A stretch of DNA of 64,000 bases from Topomyia yanbarensis (taxonomy: Eukaryota; Arthropoda; Insecta; Diptera; Culicidae). Shown here in pieces: positions 58,948-64,000 of this stretch. The notes below the pieces were generated by a model. It had not been told where the DNA came from. It was given only the letters and a program-made list of their open reading frames with translations, and made no database searches. A program made the position numbers and the translations under genes. The stretch lies in the NCBI RefSeq assembly GCF_030247195.1, contig NC_080672.1, positions 13,640,001-13,704,000 of the forward strand, given 5' to 3'. Numbering within the stretch: position 1 is the first letter of the stretch; each line of letters begins with the position of its first letter.

Positions 58948-59076
58948 TTGGACGCTTTGCTGAGTGGACTTCGATGGAAATGAAATTCGCATTGCTTATC
59001 GAGAGTGTTATAGAGGGAAAACAACTTCAAGGCAGTTTGAAGTGTGCGTCTGTTTTTATGGAGGCGCATGATAATT
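58948..59076 (+). repeat. 129-bp perfect direct repeat, right copy
   Basis: Partner of 56481-56609. Immediately before it is a short tandem TGATTCC array (about 58931-58947), like the simple-repeat tail of a retrotransposon. Confidence 0.95.
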
Positions 59077-59749
59077 TTGTGATGTTAGACACTAGGCGGC
59101 TCCGTTATGAGTCATACTCATGCACACGATCCGTCACTCTTTTGTCAGTAGTACAGCACGTTAACGAAACATCAAAATTAATTATTTGCAGTTTCTATAG
59201 AGACGTTCACATTAAAAAAAACAACGAAATATTTGAATGCATACAGAGAAAGAAGTACGTAAAGAATTGAATAAATTGTAAGTTATATTCCGTATAACAC
59301 AGCTACAACTTTGAAAGTATTCTTTTCCTGCTTCCTGAAACCGCCAGTGATGAATTAAAATAGGGCTTAATATATGGAAAGAAGGAATAATAAACTCAAT
59401 TTCAATTCTTCGAGAATCATAAACAAATTTTAGTAACCAGCCGAATTTCATAAAAAAAATGCATGTTAATCTACATCGTTATCCCTCTTAGTGGTAATTG
59501 CACAAGTTTTTGTCGCTGATATAATAGCGAGTTAAGAGAAACCAGCCAAAAACACTTGTTTACAATACATTTTAGCACTTTTGGAAAGTGCCACATCAAT
59601 GAATTAACGGCTATCAGACAGGAATTGTCACCAAGTGAGAAATTCTTCTCAATCATAATTTCAGCGTCAGGCCCGTGAGATTAAATAGAACTCAGTCGTG
59701 ATGACCGCCAAGTGGTTAAGCGTGGGATAACTACGATATCATCAATTTT
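59077..59749. other. No feature seen
   Basis: AT-rich sequence with only chance ORFs. The frame that continues from the right 129-bp repeat (to 59270) has no recognised domain. Confidence 0.35.
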
Positions 59750-60840
59750 CAATAGTTTTGCTAAAAAAACTTTCCAGTTATGTTGCAGAACTTTGGTGTT
59801 GCCAGAGAGAACAGTTTTATTTCTACTTCGAGTATCGATTCAATCGAGATTTAATAAACTTGCTACGAAGAAACATTGTGGCAGCTGACTTACAATCTCG
59901 TCTCTCTACTCGTGAAATATTTATCGAATGTCTCAATCCTTCTAGTCGTTCGTCAACCGTCGTAAGAGCTCGAAAGGAATACCTCTTAATGTTCGTTATA
60001 CAGGAAATTCGACTGAAAGTGTGTTAAGTAATAACTCACCACCTTTATTGGAATCGTACCTGATCACTTTGCTGCTGCACAACCTTAATCTATCTCGTAT
60101 TATATTCTCTAGTGAGGATTTTCTCGTCTAATTGCAGTCACTGGATGCGTCCAAGGGAGCGGGACCTGATCGTCCGAAAATGTGCGGACTCTCTGCTAAT
60201 GTCCGTTATTTTCAATCGATCGTTGACTGACGCTGTTTCCTAGTTACTGGAAATCTGCTGCTGAACGTTATTCCTCTTACTAAGCGACAAAAAGTTGATT
60301 TCATTTATGCAGATTTGACAAAAGCCTTAAACCATGTTCCGCTTCATCTTACTGTCGAAAAGCTGATTGTATTGCTTCGTATCTCACAGGACGATGGACT
60401 TTTGTTCGATTGGCTGACACACTTTCTAAACCTTTTGGTATCGGTTCTGGTGTGCCACCGGGCAGTCATGTTGAACCATTGCTTTTCATTTTGTTCATAA
60501 ACAATTTTGGCACGGTTTTGAAATCTCAAAAAAACATAGCTGATGATTTAAAATTTTGCCGGCTGATAACATCCTTGGAGGCTTGTAAGCTGCTTCAGCT
60601 GGACATTGACACCTTGTCAACTTGGTGCAGCATCAGGGGAATAGTGGTTAATACAGAAATAGGCAGCGTGATTACATCACGTCGGTGGCATGGCTGTCAT
60701 ACCTTTGCTTTGAAGCCAAAAATTTTGGTTCTTTGGTTCGGTTGGCTGTTAGAAAATGTGTTTAAGCTATTGAGGAATTCCACGAAGATCCGTCCGAAAA
60801 TCTTTAAAATCGTGACCGACCATCTCAGATTCCGATGAAA
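59750..60840 (+). pseudogene. LINE reverse transcriptase relic
   Basis: In three plus-strand frames: LQSLDASKGAGPD (about 60136), VDFIYADLTKALNHVPLHLT (about 60296, RT motif A) and GVPPGSHVEPLLFILFINN (about 60450, motif B region), followed by ADDLKFCRL (catalytic box reading ADD) and DIDTLSTWCSIRGIVVNTE. Frameshifts lie between them. The stretch 59758-60027 upstream may be ORF2 linker. It is related to the RT relic at 8985-9624 more than to LINE copy A. Confidence 0.85.
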
Positions 60841-61990
60841 CTTTACACATTTCACCGGCATGGAAGACTAAACACTTTCCACAGGTAATAAGATTATTTT
60901 GACTCAAGATCAACTTTTCAAAAGGGCGTAAACGTTCCCACGTGTATGAATTTCAATTTTTTTTTGTTCGATTACCGTATTTTATACAGCAAAACTATCT
61001 GAGAACGAGTTACAGGGAATGAATACTTCTGTCCGAAAATAATATATACTGAAAAAAATGTTGTGTCATTTTTCAACAAAATAAAAATTTCTGTTAAAAA
61101 ATTAAATTGCGAAAAAACCCATTTTTTTAATTTTTCTATTTTGTCAACAAAAACTTAAAGAGAAGGGAAACATTTTGCATGATGGAGAAAAATTCGGTAA
61201 AAAAGTTTTTCTAACAATAACTTCAAACATGTTTTTACATTTCCTACTAATTGACATACAAAACTGTAATTTTATTACAGAATATAATAAGCATAATTTA
61301 AAATCAAAATGCATTTAACAAAAATCTTCCAAAATGTGATAGTTTTCGAGATATTTGGAATTTTGCTCCATCAAAAACAATTAATTCCTGTAATTATGCT
61401 CTTTTTAAAAGTTATTCGCGTTACCCAATCATAAAATCTCAAAAATCTAATGTTTATCGTTTTAAAAACGTAAATGCAACTTTTTCAGTGTATTTGGATC
61501 ATGGAGAAGCTTTCAATAAAAAAGTTTTCCTAACAACAACTTTTGACATATTTTTATAATTCATACTATTTGCAGTCAAAAATACAATTTTCTTTTTGAA
61601 TATGATTCTAAACGCCTTTTTAAATCGAAATGCTCATAACAAAAATTTTCTGAAATGTAGTAGGGTTACTGTGCCCTAATTCATCTTAGCACCTCTATTC
61701 ATCCTACCCATTTGAACACATTAGTTAGAACAGTATCTGCTCTCTCTATTCAACGCATTGGATCAAATGGTAGGACGAATAAGGGTGCGTTGTACTCGAC
61801 TTTTCGCATCGCTCAAACGGGAGTATTTTATATTTTCCAGGCGAGATTTTTCATTGTACTGCTTCTTAGGAAAGAAGCAAAGATGTTGATATCATACGTC
61901 TCCCAACCTTTGAACGGAACGGATCGTTATATTTCACAGTGGTGTTCGGTGTGTAAATTTTAGTGAGTCAAGGTCATCCTTTGTTCGTTC
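60841..61990. other. Repeat-like AT-rich stretch before LINE copy B
   Basis: Bases 61670-61970 loosely resemble the block inserted in LINE copy A (ACCCATTTGAA, CGCTCAAACGGGAGTATTT). The rest is AT-rich with no gene. Confidence 0.4.
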
Positions 61991-62193
61991 GTTAGCTGTC
62001 GTTCTGCTGGTGCCGAAAGTAAATCCAGCACATTGTTTTCGCTGGTGCGGAACAATCGACGTTGTTTGCAGATAAGTTTTGCTTTATTTTTTTCCCTCGT
62101 TTGCTTTCTTTCCTTTTCCCTACTTTTACTCTACCTTGTAATCAAATAATAAGACACATTCCCGTTTATATAACGCTCTGCCCTCGTGCTTAA

Positions 62194-63531
62194 ATGGCCG
62201 AGGGCGAAATACCATCTGATGTAATCATGGAAGTCCCTGATCCCCCTAATACTCGCATTGCTCCCCGTATAAAGCAGTACCCAGAAGGTTCCTCTGGGCC
62301 ATGGGTGGTATATTTTCGGACCGGAGAGAAACCGGTTAATATATTAAAACTTTCTCGAGATCTGACTGCTAATTACCCGGCAGTAGCTCAGATAACACGT
62401 GTTCGGGCAAACAAGATACGTGTTCTAGTGAATGATCTCGGCCAGGCAAACGCGATTGCTTGCTGTGAGCGCTTTACACGGGAATTTAAAGCGTACGTGC
62501 CTTGTGTGGCCTGTGAAATCGATGGGGTAGTGTCCGAACCGGGCCTGAAATGCGAAGAACTGTTGGAGCACGGGGTTGGCTGCTTTAAGGACCCCTCTCT
62601 TGAACAGATTAAGATCTTAGAATGCAAACAATTGTATACCGCAAACACCGAGGGAGGTAAGACTACCTACTCTCTATCAGGCTCGCTTCGGGTGACATTC
62701 GCCGGGTCCTCTCTTCCCAACTACATCCTCCTTGACAGGGTTCGCCTACCAGTTCGCCTGTTTGTACCGCGGGTCATGAGCTGCAGCAATTGCAAGCAGT
62801 TGGGCCACACAGCCACATATTGTGGAAATAAGAAACGATGCGGCAAATGCGAAGGAGAGCATGAGGATGACTCTTGCGACAAAGAAACTGAAAAGTGTAT
62901 TTGCTGCGGGGGCCCTTCACATGCTCTTAAATCATGCCCTGCGTACAAGCAGCGCGGGGATAAAATTAAGCGCTCCCTTAAGGAACGCTCAAGGCGTTCT
63001 TATGCAGAAATGCTAAAGAATGCTTCGCCATCTGTCCCTTCCGAAAATTCCTTTGCTCTTTTGGCTGGCGTTGAGCAAGAATCTGACGACCCACGAGAGG
63101 GAACATCTTTGGTTAACCCAGGGGAATCCAGGAAGAGGAGAAATCCAGCCTCCCCTACATTGCCCCGTAAGGGTGCCAAGGTGTCGTCCACTCAGAGTGC
63201 GCCATCTACAACCAATAAATCCAACGGAAGTGATGCACAAAAGCCGAAGCAATTTGCTCCAGGACTTGGAAATATTAATTCTAACAAGGAGTACCCACCA
63301 CTTCCAGGGACACCAAAAACCCCAAGTGTCCCCTTTTTTCAAACAGATACTCAGTCCAGTAGCGGACTAATGAAATTTTCTGACATAGTGGACTTAATTT
63401 TCACAGCTTTCAATGTTACTGATCCTCTTAAAAGCCTTCTGATACGTTTTCTCCCTATAGTGCAAACATTTTTGAAGCAATTGACTACTAAATGGCCCCT
63501 CCTTGCAGCGATCGTATCCTTCGATGGCTAA
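62194..63531 (+). CDS. LINE ORF1, gag-like nucleic-acid-binding protein
   Basis: 445 residues, ATG to TAA. Residues 25-190 are the conserved N-terminal domain (IKQYPEGSSGPWVVYFRTGE, ITRVRANKIRVLVNDLGQAN, LRVTFAGSSLPNYILLDRVR). Three zinc knuckles follow: C197-C210 (CSNCKQLGHTATYC, CX2CX4HX4C), C216-C228 (CX2CX3HX4C) and C235-C248 (CICCGGPSHALKSC). Then come RSRRSYAEMLK and a Ser/Pro/Lys-rich region, and finally KFSDIVDLIFTAFNVTDP near the end. The protein binds element RNA to form the retrotransposition particle. The stop overlaps the ORF2 start. All knuckle residues are present, and it looks functional. Confidence 0.92.
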   Translation: MAEGEIPSDVIMEVPDPPNTRIAPRIKQYPEGSSGPWVVYFRTGEKPVNILKLSRDLTANYPAVAQITRVRANKIRVLVNDLGQANAIACCERFTREFKAYVPCVACEIDGVVSEPGLKCEELLEHGVGCFKDPSLEQIKILECKQLYTANTEGGKTTYSLSGSLRVTFAGSSLPNYILLDRVRLPVRLFVPRVMSCSNCKQLGHTATYCGNKKRCGKCEGEHEDDSCDKETEKCICCGGPSHALKSCPAYKQRGDKIKRSLKERSRRSYAEMLKNASPSVPSENSFALLAGVEQESDDPREGTSLVNPGESRKRRNPASPTLPRKGAKVSSTQSAPSTTNKSNGSDAQKPKQFAPGLGNINSNKEYPPLPGTPKTPSVPFFQTDTQSSSGLMKFSDIVDLIFTAFNVTDPLKSLLIRFLPIVQTFLKQLTTKWPLLAAIVSFDG

Positions 63532-64000
63532 GTCATCGAACGAGGTCACCGATTCGACCACTGTTCTACAGTGGAACAGCAGAAGTATCCTCCCGAAAAT
63601 CGATTCCTTTAAATTTTTACTAAATAGTTTAAAATGTGATGCTTTCGCATTATGTGAAACTTGGTTAACTTCCGATATAAATCTCAACTTCCACGACTTT
63701 AATATAATTCGTCTGGATCGAGAAAACCCCTATGGAGGAGTACTTTTGGGGATCAAAAAGTGCTATTCTTTCAACCGAATTAACCTCCCTTCGACACCAG
63801 GCATTGAAATTGTCGCTTGTCAAGTTTTAATCAAAGGTAAAGACCTTTGCATTGCTTCCATCTACATTCCTCCTAGAGCCTCGGTAGGGCACCGAACGCT
63901 TTGTAATATCACGGAATCCTTACCGGCACCGCGGCTAGTTCTGGGAGACTTTAACTCGCACGGTACGGTATGGGGCTGTCTTCATGATGATAATAGATCA
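63524..64000 (+). CDS. LINE ORF2, N-terminal endonuclease domain (partial)
   Basis: The ATG at 63524 lies in the last codons of ORF1 (ATGGCTAA, 8-base overlap, different frame), and the frame is open for 159 codons to the window edge. It reads as an APE-type endonuclease: Asn18 in LQWNSRS, Glu45 in CETWL, Tyr114 in ASIYIPP, and Asp142/Asn144 with His146 in LGDFNSHG. This domain nicks target DNA to prime reverse transcription. RT and RNase H should follow outside the window, as in copy A. Confidence 0.9.
   Translation, partial: MAKSSNEVTDSTTVLQWNSRSILPKIDSFKFLLNSLKCDAFALCETWLTSDINLNFHDFNIIRLDRENPYGGVLLGIKKCYSFNRINLPSTPGIEIVACQVLIKGKDLCIASIYIPPRASVGHRTLCNITESLPAPRLVLGDFNSHGTVWGCLHDDNRS

Larger units (their letters stand above)
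61990..64000 (+). mobile_element. LINE copy B (I-superfamily type), 5' part, runs off the window
   Basis: It comprises a 5' untranslated region of about 200 bp, an intact ORF1 (62194-63531) and the open start of ORF2 (63524-64000). Relative of copy A at 29-35 kb by ORF1 and ORF2 alignment, in the opposite orientation. No disruption is seen up to the edge, so it may be young; RT and RNase H lie outside. The exact 5' end is not determined. Confidence 0.85.

Overview
The window reads as nuclear DNA of a culicine mosquito, most likely Aedes. It is AT-rich, with gene pieces split by introns of 53-90 bp or by very long introns. It is packed with transposon relics of kinds familiar from Aedes genomes: RNase H-bearing LINEs, MITEs, long-inverted-repeat elements and the CCCGGAGGGCC dispersed repeat. 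The species assignment is inference.

Two host genes are supported. At 6216-6776 (minus strand) lies the first coding exon of the serotonin transporter SerT. Its later exons must lie left of base 1, so bases 1-6215 are intron. At 24140-25207 (plus strand) a complete five-exon gene encodes a 268-residue CCDC34-family coiled-coil protein. All splice phases agree, and a polyadenylation signal follows. A weaker candidate first exon lies at 43671-43854.

The rest is mostly mobile DNA. 8.0-10.4 kb holds a 5'-truncated LINE tail, a TTTA microsatellite, a reverse-transcriptase relic and a MITE. 10.6-12.7 kb holds a foldback element with an insertion in one arm and a second palindromic MITE. 13.8-19.2 kb is a 5.4-kb element with about 750-bp inverted repeats and another inverted-repeat element nested inside it. 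19.3-23.6 kb holds a LINE tail with a 23-bp target duplication, a gag-like relic, a LINE ORF2 relic and a tRNA-like promoter. 26.4-28.3 kb is a cluster of small palindromic elements. 29.0-35.2 kb is one long decayed LINE on the minus strand. A relative of it, with intact ORF1 and the start of ORF2, runs off the right edge (62.0-64.0 kb, plus strand). 37.2-40.9 kb holds another inverted-repeat element and two tail-to-tail copies of a gag-like gene, one with a full 337-codon reading frame. 44.4-45.5 kb is a dispersed repeat, and 48.9-49.9 kb holds LINE relics. 56.5-59.1 kb is a 2.3-kb segment carrying a DUF4780-like ORF between perfect 129-bp direct repeats. 59.7-60.8 kb is another RT relic.

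The host genes show no sign of working together. The window is best described as two ordinary genes in a landscape of nested transposons. The less ordinary items are the gag-like RRM/CCHC family with four copies and no RT seen beside them, the 129-bp direct repeats, and the nested long-inverted-repeat elements. All homology statements rest on reading motifs and comparing copies within the window; no database was searched.
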